Of a stretch of DNA of 64,000 nt, positions 1 through 14,100 are shown in pieces (within the stretch, counting starts at the first letter, position 1; each line of letters begins with the position of its first letter). The DNA is from Heterohyrax brucei (taxonomy: Eukaryota > Chordata > Mammalia > Hyracoidea > Procaviidae). The notes under the pieces were generated by a model that did not search any database, was not told where the DNA came from, and saw only the letters and a program-made list of their open reading frames with translations. The stretch spans positions 57,666,201-57,730,200 of the forward strand of contig CM053140.1 in NCBI GenBank assembly GCA_028571685.1, read 5' to 3'. The translations under genes were made by a program, and so were the position numbers.

Positions 1-1960
1 AAAAATTGAAACAAGACCCATATCTTACACCTTATACAAAAACCAACTCTAACTGGATAGAAGACCTAAATATCAAATTTAAAACAATAAAGCTCATCCA
101 AGAAGAAGTAGGAACAGTAATGGAAGTTTTAATACACAACATAGACAGACTTCAAAATCTATCAAACCATAAACAACAGAAGAGAAAATAGGTAAATGGG
201 AACTATTAAGAATCAAACACTTTTGCTCATCCAAAGACTTTATTAATAGAATTAAAAGGCCACCTACAGTATGGGAAAAAATACTTGGTAACTATATGTC
301 AGACTGATGCCTAATCTCCATAATCTATAAGGTACTACCAAATATCAATAAGAAAAAGATAAATCATCCAGTTAAGCAAATGGGCAAAGGAGATGAACAG
401 ACACTTCTCTAAAGAGGAGATTCAGGCAGCCAAAAAACACATAAAAACACATGTGGACATGCTCATGATCATTAGCTGTTAAAGAAATTCAGATCAAAAC
501 TACAATGAGATGCCATCTTACCCCAACAGGATTGGCCATGATCCAAAAAACACAAAACAACAAATGCTGGAGAGGCATTGGAACTCTCTTACACTGTTGG
601 TGGGATTGAAAAATGGTGCAACCTCTTTGGAAAGCAATCTGATGCTTCCTTAAAAAGTTGGATATGGATGTACCATTAGACCCAGTAATTCCACTGCTTG
701 GAATACATCCTGCAGAATCAAGGCCATTCACCCCAACTGATACTTGCACATGCATGTTTATTGCATCACAGTCCACAATAGCAAAAATATGGAATGAGCC
801 CAGATGCCCAACAGCAGAGGAATGGATAGGTAAACTATGGTATATATACTCTATGGAACACTATGCAGTGATAAAGAACAACGATGATTTTAGGAAACAT
901 AACCTGGTTTCAATTGGAGGACATTATGTTGAGTGAGACAGTCAGCAACAAAAGGACAAATATTGTTGAGACCCCTATGACAAGAACTTAAAAACAGACT
1001 CATGCATAGAAGAAAAGACTCTTTGACAGCTCCAAGGGAGGGGAGGGAAAGAGAGTGAAGGGAGGGAGGGTTTAGATTAGATGATAGAAATTTGGTTGGA
1101 TGAAATGTGTGACAGCACACATTAGAAAGAAAATATTAACTGGACTTCCACATAACATGATTACTCTCCCATCTTAATCCAATGTTACAAGGACAGAGTA
1201 GCTGTGGTGGGGGGCTGGGAACGATGTTCCCAGGGGAAATCAAGGTCAGTTGGCACAACTAGAGTTTTGGTAAGAGAGCCTTCTGCACCCCAGTAGTGTC
1301 TGGGGTCTTAAAAGCTGTCAGGCTGCCATCTGAGGGTACAGCAGATGGTCTCAACTTAGCAGGAATGGATGATCACCATGGACCAAAATGACACAGGGAA
1401 GGAGAACACAAAAGACAGTCCCATGTAAGTGCGTGACTACATGGACTTGTGACCATAGAACAGATGGTGCCCGGCTACCACCAGTGATAGCCATGGTGGA
1501 GCTCACAGAGTTGAGTCTCGCTGGCAGCACAAGAATAAAAAGAGGTGCACCCTGAGATCTCCATTAAAAGGACCACAATTGGTGGTCCATGGGCCTTGGA
1601 GTTCCCCTGGGAGCATGGACCCTGGTCTTGATGCTGCCCATGTCCATAAATCATAATGGAGGTCAACTCTTAGACAGGAATCGATTGGCCTTGGCAACAT
1701 AGAGTGACCATATCATGTGTGCACTTTATGGTTCTGTGCATCTATAGGATATTGTCCTGCTGACCTCTTGCTGGAGGAAGGGGAGTGGGTGGAGGGTAGG
1801 GGATAGGAATTTGTTGGGAAAATAAGACATATATGGAGTAGAGTGGAAGAATGTGCTGTCACCAGGCAGGTAGAGCAATGGTAACTGCAGATAGGTGGCC
1901 ATGCAAATTTATATTGGAATGTGTATTTTCATTCAATCATAATAAAACAACAACAAACTA
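1..1960 (+). mobile_element. L1 LINE, 3' portion (ORF2 C-terminus and 3' UTR)
   Basis: Bases 1-985 encode fragments of the L1 ORF2 C-terminus in broken frames (for example [18 protein letters not shown] and the HCWW-type zinc-knuckle region). The 3' UTR follows and ends with an AATAAA near 1940 and a CAA-rich tail. The 5' end lies outside the window. It sits in the STX12 intron in sense orientation and ends about 105 bp before the next exon. Frames are disrupted, so the element is dead. Confidence 0.93.
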
Positions 1961-2064
1961 CTTTTCATTTCCTGCTTTGAGAGTCACTTTGAGAACAAAA
2001 TGGTGCTGACTATAACAGCTCTCAAGAAGTGAGAATACCTTGAAACATGTCTTTTCTTTCTTAG

Positions 2065-2164
2065 GCAACAGTTACAACACTCCACAAACCAGCTTGCCAA
2101 GGAAACCAATGAATTATTGAAGGAATTGGGGTCCTTGCCCCTTCCCTTATCTACTTCAGAACAG
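2065..2164 (+). CDS. STX12: STX12 coding exon (probably exon 3 of 9)
   Basis: The acceptor is ttcttag and the donor is the weak CAG|gttggt. It is 100 nt, with one nucleotide completing a codon and then 33 codons that begin [19 protein letters not shown]. It encodes the linker after the N-terminal helices. As 100 is not a multiple of three, skipping it would shift the frame. It is flanked on both sides by L1 elements in opposite orientation. Confidence 0.95.
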
Positions 2165-5100
2165 GTTGGTATTTTCTGTGATTTGTTTTTCAGTGGGAAA
2201 GAATTGTGTTTTAATGGACAGTTTGTGGAACAGAAATAACTTGGTCTTTAGTGTTAGATAGACCTTTTATGAACCTCAGTTTCCTTATTGGTAAAAAGTG
2301 GGTTATGTGACTGTTGTGACAATGGAAAGAATATTACATTATTGCCAAGCCAGCCATACATTAATAAATGGGCTTAACTGAAGAATGATCTTAGTGTTTG
2401 CATGTCTTGGAGGCTGGGCTAGTGGGTTTTATGTTTGCAGGCTTGGTCTTAGTTTGTAGGCATGGTCCAGTATCTAGAAATTTCAGTCAAATGTCTTTCT
2501 TTTATTTTTTTTATTATGACTGAGTAAAAATATACATTCCCATATAAATTTACGTGCCCACATATGTGCAGCTTCCAGTGCTCTGCCTGCCCGGTGACAG
2601 CACACTATTCCTTTCTACTCCAAACATGTCTCATCCTCCCAACAGTCTCCCTTCCCCTCCTCTCAGCCCACTCCCCTTCCTCCAGTCAGGGGTCAGCAGG
2701 ATGATATCCTGTAGATGCATAGAACCATAAAGTGCGTCGCCAAGTCCAATCCCTTGCTGTCCGAAGAGTGGACTTTCATTATGATCCATGGGCAAGGGCA
2801 GCATCAGGGCCAGGGGCCATGCTTCCCAAGGAACCCTGAAACCTCTGGACCATCAGTTGTGGTCTTTTAGCAGAGCTCTAAGGGTGTACCCCTTTTTATT
2901 CTTGTGTTGCCAGTGAGACTCAACTTTGTGAACTCCATCGTGACTATCACTGGTGTTGGCCAGGCACCATCCGGTTCTTCCAGTCCCAAGTCGATGTAGG
3001 CACCCACTCATGTGGTTCTCTCTGTCTTCTGTGTTGTCATTTTGGTCCTCAGTGAGTATCCACTCCTGCTGAGTTGGGGCCATTTGCTGTGCCCTTGGAT
3101 GGCAGCTTGGCATCTTTTAAGACCCCAGATGCCACTCACTAGTGTGGGGTGCAGAGAGCCCTCTTAGCAAAATGTTAGTTGTGCCAGTTGGCCTCTATTT
3201 TGCCTAACAGCATGGTCCCCTGCCGCCTGCCCCCTGCCCCAGCTACTCTGTCCTTGTATTATTGGGTTAAGATAGGACGAATATTCAAGTTATGTTGAAG
3301 TCCACTTAATATTGTTCTTGTTTCTAATGCGTGCTGTCACCGATTTCACTCAACCAAATTTCTACCAACTGTCTAAACCCTCCCCTTGGACTCTCCCTCC
3401 CTCCCCTCCCTTGCAGCTGTCAAAGAGTCTTGACTTCTATGCATAAGTCTGTTTTTGAGTTCTTATTGTAGGGGTCTCATACAGTATTTGTCCTTTTGTC
3501 TCTGACTGCTTTCATGCAACATAATGTCTTCCAGTTGAAACCAGGTTTTGAGATGTTTCCTGGAATCATCATTGTTCTTTATCATTGCATAGTGCTCCCT
3601 TGAGTATATACACCATAGTTTACCCATCCATTCCTCTGTTGTTGAGCATCTGGGTTGTCCTGTCTTTTTGCTGTCATGGACTGTGCTGTGATAAACATTC
3701 TTGTGCATGTGTCCATGAGTGTGAATGGCCATGATTCTGTAGGATATGTTGCAGGTAGTGGAATTACTGGGTAAAATGGCGTATCTATATCAATTTTTTA
3801 AGGAAGTGCCAGATTGCTTTCCAAAGAGGCTGGACCATTTTGCAACCCCACCAACAGTGTAGGAGAGTTCCACTTTCTCCACAGCCTCTCCAGCGTTTGT
3901 TGTTTTGTGTTTTTTGGATCATGGCCAATCTTGTTGGGGTGAGATGGTATCTTATGGTAGTTTTCATTTCAATTTCTTTTTTTTTTTGTTTTTTTTTTCA
4001 TTTTACTTTTATTTTTATTTTTTAATTTGATATGATCGAGTGAAAATGTACATTCCCGTATAAATTTACATGCCCACCTATATGCAGCTTCCACTGCTCT
4101 CTCTGTCCGGTGACAGCACACTATTCCTCTCTGCTCCATACATGTCTCATCCTTCCAACAGTCTCCTTTCCCCTCCTCTCCAACCACTCTCCTTCATCCA
4201 ACCAGAGGTCAGCAGGCTGATATCCTGTAGATGTATAGAACCGTAAAATGCATACAATATATGGTCACTCTGCATTGCCAAGTCCAATCCATTTGTGTTC
4301 AAAGAGTGGATCTTCATTATGGTTTATGGGCAAGGGCAGCATCAGGGCCAGGGGCCGTGCTCCCAGGGGAACCCCGAAACCGCTGGACCATCAATTGAGG
4401 TCTTTTAGTGGACATTTCAATTTCTTTAATAACTAAAAATCATAAACATGTCCGCATGTGTTTTTTGGCTGCCTAGATCTCCTCTTTAGAGAAATGTCTG
4501 TCTATCTCCTTTGCCCATCACTTAATTGGATGATTTATCTTCTTCTTATTGATATTTTGTAATACCTTATAGATTATGGAGATCAGGCGTTGGTCTGACA
4601 TAGAGTTGCCAAATATTTTTTCCCATTCTGTAAGTGGCCTTTTAACTCTTGTGATAAAGTCTTTGGATGAGCAAAAGTGTTTGATTCTTAATAGTTCCCA
4701 TTTATCTATTTTCTCTTCTGTTGATTGTGGTTTGTTTGACAGATTTTGAAGTCTGTCTACATTGTGTATTAAAACTTCCATTGTTGCTCCTACTTTTTCT
4801 TGGATGAGCTTTATCATTTTAAATTTCATGTTTAGGTCTTTTATCCAATTTGAGTTGGTTTTTGTATAAAGTCTAAGATACGGATCTTGTTTCAATTTTT
4901 TGCAGATGGATATCCAATTTTGCCAGCACCATTTGTTGAAGAGATTGTTTTTACCCCAGTTTAATGTCTTAGGGCCTTTGTCAAATATCAACTGTTCATA
5001 GGCAGATAGTGTCATCTCTAGGGTCTCAGTTCTGTTCCATTGATTGATCTGTCTGTTCTTGTACCAGTACCAGGCTGTTTTGACCACTGTGGAAGTGTAA

Positions 5101-8100
5101 TAGGTTCTGAAGTCGGGTAATGAGAGGCCTCCCAGTGTATTCGTCTTCTTTAGTAGTACTTTACTTATCCAGAGTTTCTTCCCTTTCCAAGCAAAATTGG
5201 TGATTTGTTTCTCCATCTCATTAAAAAATCATGCTGGAACTTGTATTGGAATTGCATTATATAAGTATATTACTTTGGGTAAAATAGACATTTTCACAAC
5301 GTTAAGTCTTCCTATCCATGAACAGGGTAGTTTTTTTTCGTTTATATTTTGCAGTAACATTTGTGTCCCTCAGGACTCATTCGTAGGTCTCTTGGTGCTC
5401 TCCTTTAATATGCCATGCCTTTTCTTCACATTATTCTTGAAGTCGGGTGCACCCTCTCCATCGCTATAGCTTGACTCACTCACCTAGCGTCTGTGGCTTA
5501 CCTCAGATCCTGTCTCTTCTGGGGAAAAAAACCTTCCCATCTACTTCACATTTTACTGTGAGCTTCTTTACCATTCATGGGGCACTTAACTTATACTGTC
5601 TTTTATTATTAGACTTTTTTATGACAGTGTGTTGTTTCTCTGATGGTACTGATGATGAAGTCTACAGTGTCCTCCTCCTGGAGTGTTACTCAAATTGTGA
5701 GTTGTGACCTATTGGAACATGAAATTATTTTAGTGCATATGATCAACATTTAAAAAAAATGGAATAGGGTAGAAATACCAGAATGTATCATGTAATGAGG
5801 GAAAAATATTGTTACATGAAGCTTTTGTTTCACAAATATGTGCATGTATGGTTCCAGGTCATCATGTCAAATTCTTACTGTGAGTTTCTGCCAGAAAACT
5901 TGAAGTTCACTAACCCATACCTGGCAAGCTGCTGAGTGAAGCTTCTTTTCAGTCTTTGGTGCTTTAGTGCGCCCTTGCACAAGAGCGAGGAACAAAGAAT
6001 TGCTGACTGCTAGGAAGTATGAAGACAAGTAATGCTTTGTCATTCTGCTACAAAGTAGTTATGATAAAAAGTAATCTTACTGTTATCTCTCTTTGTTATC
6101 CACATGTGGGCTCTTTGCTTAAGTTGTTACTTATGATGACATTTCAGTTATGGGCCAGTTTTCCCCACCATCATCAGATCACTTGCAAATTGTCCTTTTT
6201 CTATCCCCAGCTGCACTTAGGGTATGCATACTTGTAGATAGTTTTAATGGTAATAAAAAAGAGTCTAATAGTCTAATGTGGAGTATTGAAAGCCCTTAAG
6301 AATTAAACGGTAGTCTAAGCAAAATGTAAATAGAAAGTTAAAGTGATACAAAAAAAAGAAGTAATATATTCCAAAACCAAATAAAAGTTATTTTTCTATT
6401 ATACATGCAGTGGTTCCCTTCCATTAGTTTGACTCATTAAGAACATGAAATAGATCTACAAACACAGTCTGCTTGATTCTGTTCTTCCTACTGTAAAGAA
6501 CCTTTTCCATTTCTTTCCTCATCTCAATTACTTAGCCTCGTCAACTATGTTTTCCCTACTGTCCTATCCATCAGACCACACATCCTACCTTCAGTATATT
6601 CTGTGTTCAGCATATACTTATGTATTATCATCAGTGATCTACTAGGAGCTAAATCCAGTGCCGTTTTTCAATTTGTGTTTAGTTTTCTTCTCTGTTTCGT
6701 TTTATCCTCTTGCCCACCCAGTTTCCATGGAAGCTTTCTTAGCTCTTTCCACAGTTCTTGCTCATTCTGTCTGCCAACTTTGGTGTTCCTATATCTGGCC
6801 TGTTTTTTTTCTTATCTCAAGTTGAGTCTCAGCCTGTTTTCCTGAGTGATACCTCCTAGAAGTAGGCATGCCTCAAGGTTCTGCCATTGGTCCTCTAATT
6901 TTCTCATTCTGTAGTTTACCCTCAGAAGCCTTACTTTTATGACCTCTGCTGTTACTTATGAGCGTGATTCGTAAAGCTTTTTCCAAATCTAACTGCTAAG
7001 TCCCTAAAGACTTGGCCCAGTATTGCCAGATCCTCTTCTGACATCTCTTGAATATATTGCCTTCATCTAAAATGTAATGTGTTGTCTTATACTGAATTCT
7101 TCACATTTCACCTAAGCCTTTAAGCTAATTGACTGTATTTGACATAAAAAAAATTTGTCCCTTTTAATTTAATATTCCCATTCATACAGATTTATCCTAA
7201 GAAGAAAGATTCTGAAGAAAAAAATGAAACAACTACTCTATGTCCTCTAGAGCCTAGTTTCCTGAGTTTAAATTCAGCTTCTGCCAGTTAGTTTTTGATT
7301 GTGGGAAAATGCCGTACATACGCTCTATGTACCTTGGTTTTCTTATCTGTAAAATAGGGACTAACATAGTACTTGCTTTGTAGGTTACGTGGATGAAGGG
7401 AGTTATTATCTGGCACATGATAAGTACTGTGTAAGTTTTAGCTGTTACAGTGGGGCTCACTTGAGCTTTATAATAGTTAAAAACTGGGATTATTTAAATA
7501 AAATATGCTGGAGTGGCTTTATGGAATATTATATAATAGTTAAAGGTGATAATTTTGAAGGTATGGTAACATGAAAAATGTTTGTGATGTACTTAAAAGT
7601 TCTTTTTCATGGTGAAACTGGAAAACTGTGTCTTTCCCCCCTTTCTTATTGTCATCATGTTGTATATGCAATATGTAAAATTCCCAGGAAGATAAAAAAA
7701 GCTTCTTATCTAAATTTGCTTTGAGTATTTATCATCATTTCCCAGGCTTAAAAGCTGAATTCTTTTTGACTTGATCCCTCTTCCCTCTAGTGACTACTGT
7801 ATCGAGTTTCTTAAATTTACTTCCTTGTGTTCCTAGTACCAGTACTGTGGCCTCGAAGCTTACCCTACTGAAGCAACCTTTCTGACATGTTTTTTCATCC
7901 TATCTTGTACATTGTTGGCTATCAACCTTTCTAAGTTACTGTGTTGTACACATCATGTTCCCTGTTCTGCAGAGGTAGAACCTCAAATTCATCTTCTTGG
8001 CATTTAAAACCTGCTGTGGTTAGTCCCTTTTGTGCCTTTCCAGTTTTTATTTTATTTTTTTATTGTGCATTAGGTGAAAGTTTACAGAGCAGATTAGTTT

Positions 8101-11100
8101 CCTGTTTCATACTTTGTACATAAAGTGCTCCATAACATTGGTTTCATTCCCTACAAAGTGTCAGCAATCTCCCCATTTCCATTCTAGATTCCCTGTCTGT
8201 TTTTCCTGATTTACTTTCCTTGCCTGGCTTCTCTGTTTTTGGTTTTGGGCAAATGTCACCCTTTTGATCTTGCATAATTCCTTGTTCTAAGAAGCATGTT
8301 CCTCTTATGTTGTTATTTATTTTATGGGCAGTGGTCTTGATCCATGGTTTGGCTGAAAGGCAGTCTTTGGAAATGGTTTCAGAAGAGTGTCTTAGGGCCC
8401 TAGTCTCAGAATTTCCTCCAGTAAGTCTGGTCTTTTTTGTGAATTTTATTTGCCTTTCCAATTGCATCTTTTACTCTCCAATTTTACTCTTATGAATAAA
8501 CCTTTGAATCCAACTCAACTGCCTCCTTAAAGATACTTTTCAGATTTCTACCACCTGTACATTTCCTTATACTCTTCTTTTGCTTACGTTTTCCTTATCC
8601 GTTTTTTCTGCTTATTCATGCCTTAGTCTTCCTTTCAGTGTCAACCTCCTCTTGATGTCTTTCTTGACTGCTTGTGTTCTTAAGTGATTATTCATGCCTC
8701 TAAACTTGTATAGCACTAATTGGGTAAAGCTTGTCTGTGATGACTTGATACTTGTATGTTTGTATTCTTTACACATAGATGGTAAGCTGTTTTATGTCAG
8801 TTTACTCTGAGTTTGTGTTTGTTGAGACTTAAAAGCAGCAAATTTGGTAAAAGTAGCATATATATATAAAACATATACACATATGTAGTATATAAATTAT
8901 GCTTCCTTGATGATTGTAGCCAGGAAAACTCTATGGGGCAGTTCTGTTCTTCCTTATAGGGTCCTCTGAGTCAGGATTGACTCCACAACAATGAGTTACA
9001 CTGAAAAAGACTGTGAGTCTGTGGTTTTCAGGGAAGCTGTGCACTCACTATAGATGACTACAGTTTCAGTATTTTAGTAAAACCAATCTCTAACCAGAGT
9101 CCAGGAATATTTGTTTTGCTTTTAGGAGTCTCAAAAAAACAAACCCATTACCATCCATTTGATTCTGATTACAGTTCCTTCTTTGATTACCTTCCAAAGT
9201 ACAGGATACCAGTTTGCATGTTTGTCAGAATGGAAGAGGGAAAGTCTGGCTTACGTACAGTATTAACCAGGGATCTGAGCTAACAGAGCAAATTTACTGA
9301 TTTAAGGAAGAATATATGTCATTAAAAGTTTTCTAGTTGGAACTCCATAGGAAGCAAAATGTTGTATTTCTATATTCCCTTATTTAATTCAGTGGAATTA
9401 AAATTTCAAGTCTTGTTTTATTTCCTTAGCGCCAGCAGAAACTTCAGAAGGAACGCCTCATGAATGACTTCTCTGCAGCCTTAAACAGTTTCCAGGCTGT
9501 GCAGAGAAGGGTATCTGAAAAAGAAAAGGAGAGTATTGCCAGAGCCAGAGCTGGATCTCGTCTCTCTGTAAGTTTTTGCCCTCCTACCCCCTAAAAAGAC
9601 CATGGTCATTTCAGGATGTTCTTTTCCAAGTTTTTTTTGTTTTGTTTTTCTCTTTGGCCTTTGTTTATTATCACCCTAGGTAATAAATGTACATCAGCTG
9701 CTGTGAAAATGACAGATTGATATACCTTTATAAAAATATGCATGCATATTATCAAAGAAATATGCACAAAGGCTAAAAACTATGACAAGTAGAATTATGT
9801 ATAATTTTCTTTGTTATGTTGGTCTTCCATTAAAAACTTTTTAATCATCAAAAGGGTTTACCAAAAAAAGTGAAAAGACAAGCTACCAACTGGAAGGATA
9901 TCTTCCAAAATCATGTATCTGACAAGAATCTAATAGCCAGTGTATACAATAAAAACTTCCACAGATTTACAACAGAAAGTTAGATAACCTAATTGTAATA
10001 TGGGAAAGGACTTGAATAGACACTTCATCAAAGTGGACATTCAAATGGCCACTGCGTATATGAAAAAATGATCAGTGTCATTAGCCATCAGAGATGTAAA
10101 TCAAAACCAGAGTGAGATACTATTTCTCTACCCCTAGCATGGCTAAGATAACAAATAGAAAATAATGTTGGTGAGGATGTGGGGAAATTGGAACTCTTAT
10201 CCATTGATTCATCTTACTTGTATCCACAATCAGTGCCCACTGAAGCAGTAGTCAGGAAATCAAGTGACATATTACATCAGGACAAATCTGCTGTGGAAGT
10301 GTTAAAGAGGTACCTGACCGAAGCCATGGTATTTGCAGTTGTCTCATATGCATGTGAAAACTGGAAAGACCAAAGAAGAATTGAGGAATTTGTTAATGTT
10401 ATGGTTTACTAAACTGAGAATGACAGCTTGAGGAGGAATGGCATTGTGTTCATCATCAAAAAGAACATTTCAAGATCTAGGGTACAATACTGTTAGTGAT
10501 AGGATAATATCCATATGTCTACAAGGACATAGTAGTTACGTGTTACATCTGCTAACCATAAGGTTGGCAGTTTGAATCTGCCAGGTGTGCCTTGGAAACT
10601 CCATGGTGCAGTTCTACTCTGTCCTAGAGGGTCGCTATGAGTCAGAATTGACTCGACAGCAAGGAAGACCAATTAATACAATTGTTATTCAAAGTGAACC
10701 AATCAATAGGGCCAAAAATGAAGAAACTGAAGATTTTTACCAACTTCTGCAGTCTGAAATTGATCAAGCATGTACTCAGGATGCATTGATAATTACTAGT
10801 GATTGGGATGCAAAAATTGGAAACAAAGAAGAAAAATCTAATTAGTTTGAAAATGTGGCCTTGGTGTCAGAAATGATACTGGAGATTATGTGATAGAATT
10901 TTGGCAGACCAGCAACTTCATTGCACATACCTTTTTTCATTAGTATAAGTAGCAACTATACAGGTGGACCTCACCAGATGGAATATATAGGAATCAAATC
11001 AGCTATTTCTGTGGAAGGAGAGGATGGAAAAGCTCTTAAAAATTATTAGGGACCCAAATGAGCTTTCATTTATACAAATTATATCAATGTTTACTATTGG

Positions 11101-14100
11101 AAATTAAACCGGAAAATTTTTAGGTTATTCATTTAAAATAACAGTATCAACCTATGGTAAATTAACATAAATATAAACATTATTTTAAATAAAAAAAACT
11201 TTAAAAAATTTGTTGGGTTGAGTAGCATTGGTTTATATTTTTACAGATCTCTTTAGTGTCTGGCTTAATAGAAGGCAGCTAGATTTTTGTATCTGTTTCT
11301 TTATTCTGTTGAGGTATGCTATTTTGGTTAAAGTATCTGAAGAAAATTCAGCCTCACAGAGATACATAATTGGGTAAGGAGAATGTTTTTGTAATCTTTT
11401 CAGATCATTGTCAATATTCTTCTTTGCTGCTGTATCAAAACTTGATCAAAATTTGTTGTGTCGTGGAATCTAAAACCATACTAATGAATTTTTCATTCTC
11501 TTACATTAAAATATGCCGGTCTGTTTTGTACTTTGGGTCTTTTATTTCATGCATGGTTTTGTAGCATCATATATATTATTATTTGGATAGCATTGGTTCT
11601 CTGAAAAACAGTTGATCTTCCAACTGTTGACATAGTTCATTGTACAGTATTTTTTTTCAAAAATCACGTTTGGTACTATTACCATCACTTTTATCAGAAG
11701 AGTCTTTACACATTGGGAAACTGCCAAATTCATGGAGATAGAGACAAATTTTCCAGTATCCTAAGTTTACTGGAAAACTCTGTTTTTATCATTGGCAGTA
11801 ACACTATCATTGTTTTCCTTTAAGTTAGGGGCTCACTTTTTTTTTTAATAAATTACCTGCCAAACACGCATGTGAATAACAATAGATTGTTAGTCATTTG
11901 TTTAAGTAAAAGTGGTGTATCTTTAAAAAAAGGTGACTAGTTTAGTTTGTAAGTCAGTTACACAAGTAGTTTTTCTTGAGACAGCCATTATACTTCTGCA
12001 TGTACCAAAAGTGACTTGTGTATGCTTCCCATTTCAGCATACAAAATATAAAAAGACATGTATTGAGAAATTTATTTTAATTAATAGTTTCTGTGGCTTC
12101 ATCCAGGACACACTGGCTTTTTTTGTTTAACTGTGAATTCGTGGCAATGACGAATACAGAGACAACTAGTACAAGTGCTTTGATTTGTGCTAAGGCACTG
12201 TGTCAGCACAGGAAGGAAAAAAAAACCCAAGTAACATCTTATTCTTTCTATAAATAAAGTCAAACAGATGAAAAGGTGCGCCACTTCTCTGTAGTCATGG
12301 GAATTGTAAATTAAATCTGAGTGCAACACTCTTGCTTATCCGTAAGACTGGCAAAAATTAAAAACTGTGAACATCAGAGGTGGTGGTTGTGGATACAATG
12401 TGACAGGAGCTCTTCTGTCTGGTCAGTAGTAGTATGAATTGGCACAACTGTTCTGAAATACATTTTGGTTGTATCTTTAGAACACATATGTACCTTATGA
12501 CTGAGTGGTTCTACCCTAGTGAAGCCTGTAAATGTGTCTACTGGGATATCTGAACACAAGTGTTCACAGCAGTGTATTCAGAGTAGCCAAAAATTGGAGA
12601 CATATAAATGTCTATCAACAGGAGAATGGATAAAAACACTGTGGGATAGTCATATACTATAATGTTATATAACAAAGTGAATGAACAAACTACAGTTATA
12701 TTCAGTGTCAAGGATGAATCTGGTATAATTTGGAGTGATAAAAACAAAGCACAAAATAAATACAGTATGATTTCATTTATATAAAGCCCCAAACCAGGCA
12801 AAACTACATTGAATAAAGATACATATCACTATTTTTAATAAGCAAGGAAATGCTTATCACAAAGTCAGGGTAATAACTATTTTAAGGACAGGGGACACAG
12901 TTGTGATTGGAGAAGGACACATGAGTGGGCTTTCTCTTTTTTATCTATGGGGAACATAAATGTCAACATTTGAAAAAACAACAACAGTGTTTCCTTTGGA
13001 TTGGTAGAATTGTGGAATGTTTTGTTTTCTTCATTTTACTTGTTCTTTAATTATCACTATCATAAGAAGGGGAAGTTTTTTTTCAGATTTTTTCTTAGTA
13101 AAAAAGATTGATATTTCAAAAGCTTTTACTTTTTGAATGTTGTCTCTAAGTTACAAAAGTAATACATGCATTAGTGTAATGGTTGAAATGAGTTTGCCAC
13201 TTTAGTACCTAATATTGTCTATTTTATAAATGTCATTTTTTAAAAAAATCTTTGCATATTTTGAAAATTTGTTTCCTTGAAAGTTTTCAGCTCCTTCCCT
13301 TAATCTGCCTTCTCCCAAATTTTGAAAGAGGTTATTCTTCTTAATATTTTCAACTCTCTGCCTTACCTATGTTCTCTCCATCTTGGTCAGTGTGGTTTCC
13401 GTTCTGGCCCCAAACTGGAATATAGATTTGCCTTCAACCGCTGCAGACTCATTTTCTAGTAGAGACAGATTGCCAGAGCCCTGTATCATTTTACAGACCT
13501 GTCAGAGTCAAGGGATGTCATTTCTCTATACTGTGGCTAAGGGCAAATGCTTGTTTTTGTGTCTGTCTGTGACATGGTTCTGGATGACAGCAGCAATAAT
13601 GCCGTCTGTTTTGTAGGCAGAGGAGAGGCGAAGAGAAGAGCAGCTCGTCTCCTTTGACAGGTAAAGGAATTGCTCAGACAACATTGCTGGATAGTTGAGA
13701 TGGGATTTTATGTCTTTATACTTGTTTTAAATTTTAAAAATCAATGAGGAAAAAAGAGGAGAACAAAATAGAGAGAGACGGGTTAGGGGATTTTATAATC
13801 CACAAAAAAAAATTAAAAAGTAAAAACCATGAGCTTTCCCAAGATCTTCTATGAAAAGAGTAATTTCAAGATGAATAAAGAATTCCCAAGAAGCCCCTAA
13901 TGCTGATGTGTTGGGAAGAGAGTTTGGCTCACCAAGATTAAGTAAAAGCCCACAAACCTACAGGTTAGGAGGTGTTTTAGTCAGCTAGGCTGCTCTAACA
14001 GAAATACCACAGAGTGGATGGCTTTAACAAAGAAAGATTTATTCTTACACAGTCTGGTAGGTTGCAAGTCCGTATTCAGGGTGTCCGCTCCAGGGAAAGA

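Noticed and set aside
4518-5216. 232-codon minus-strand open frame as a possible gene
   Set aside because: It is the C-terminal part of L1 ORF2 in a 5'-truncated element, without endonuclease and catalytic reverse-transcriptase parts.
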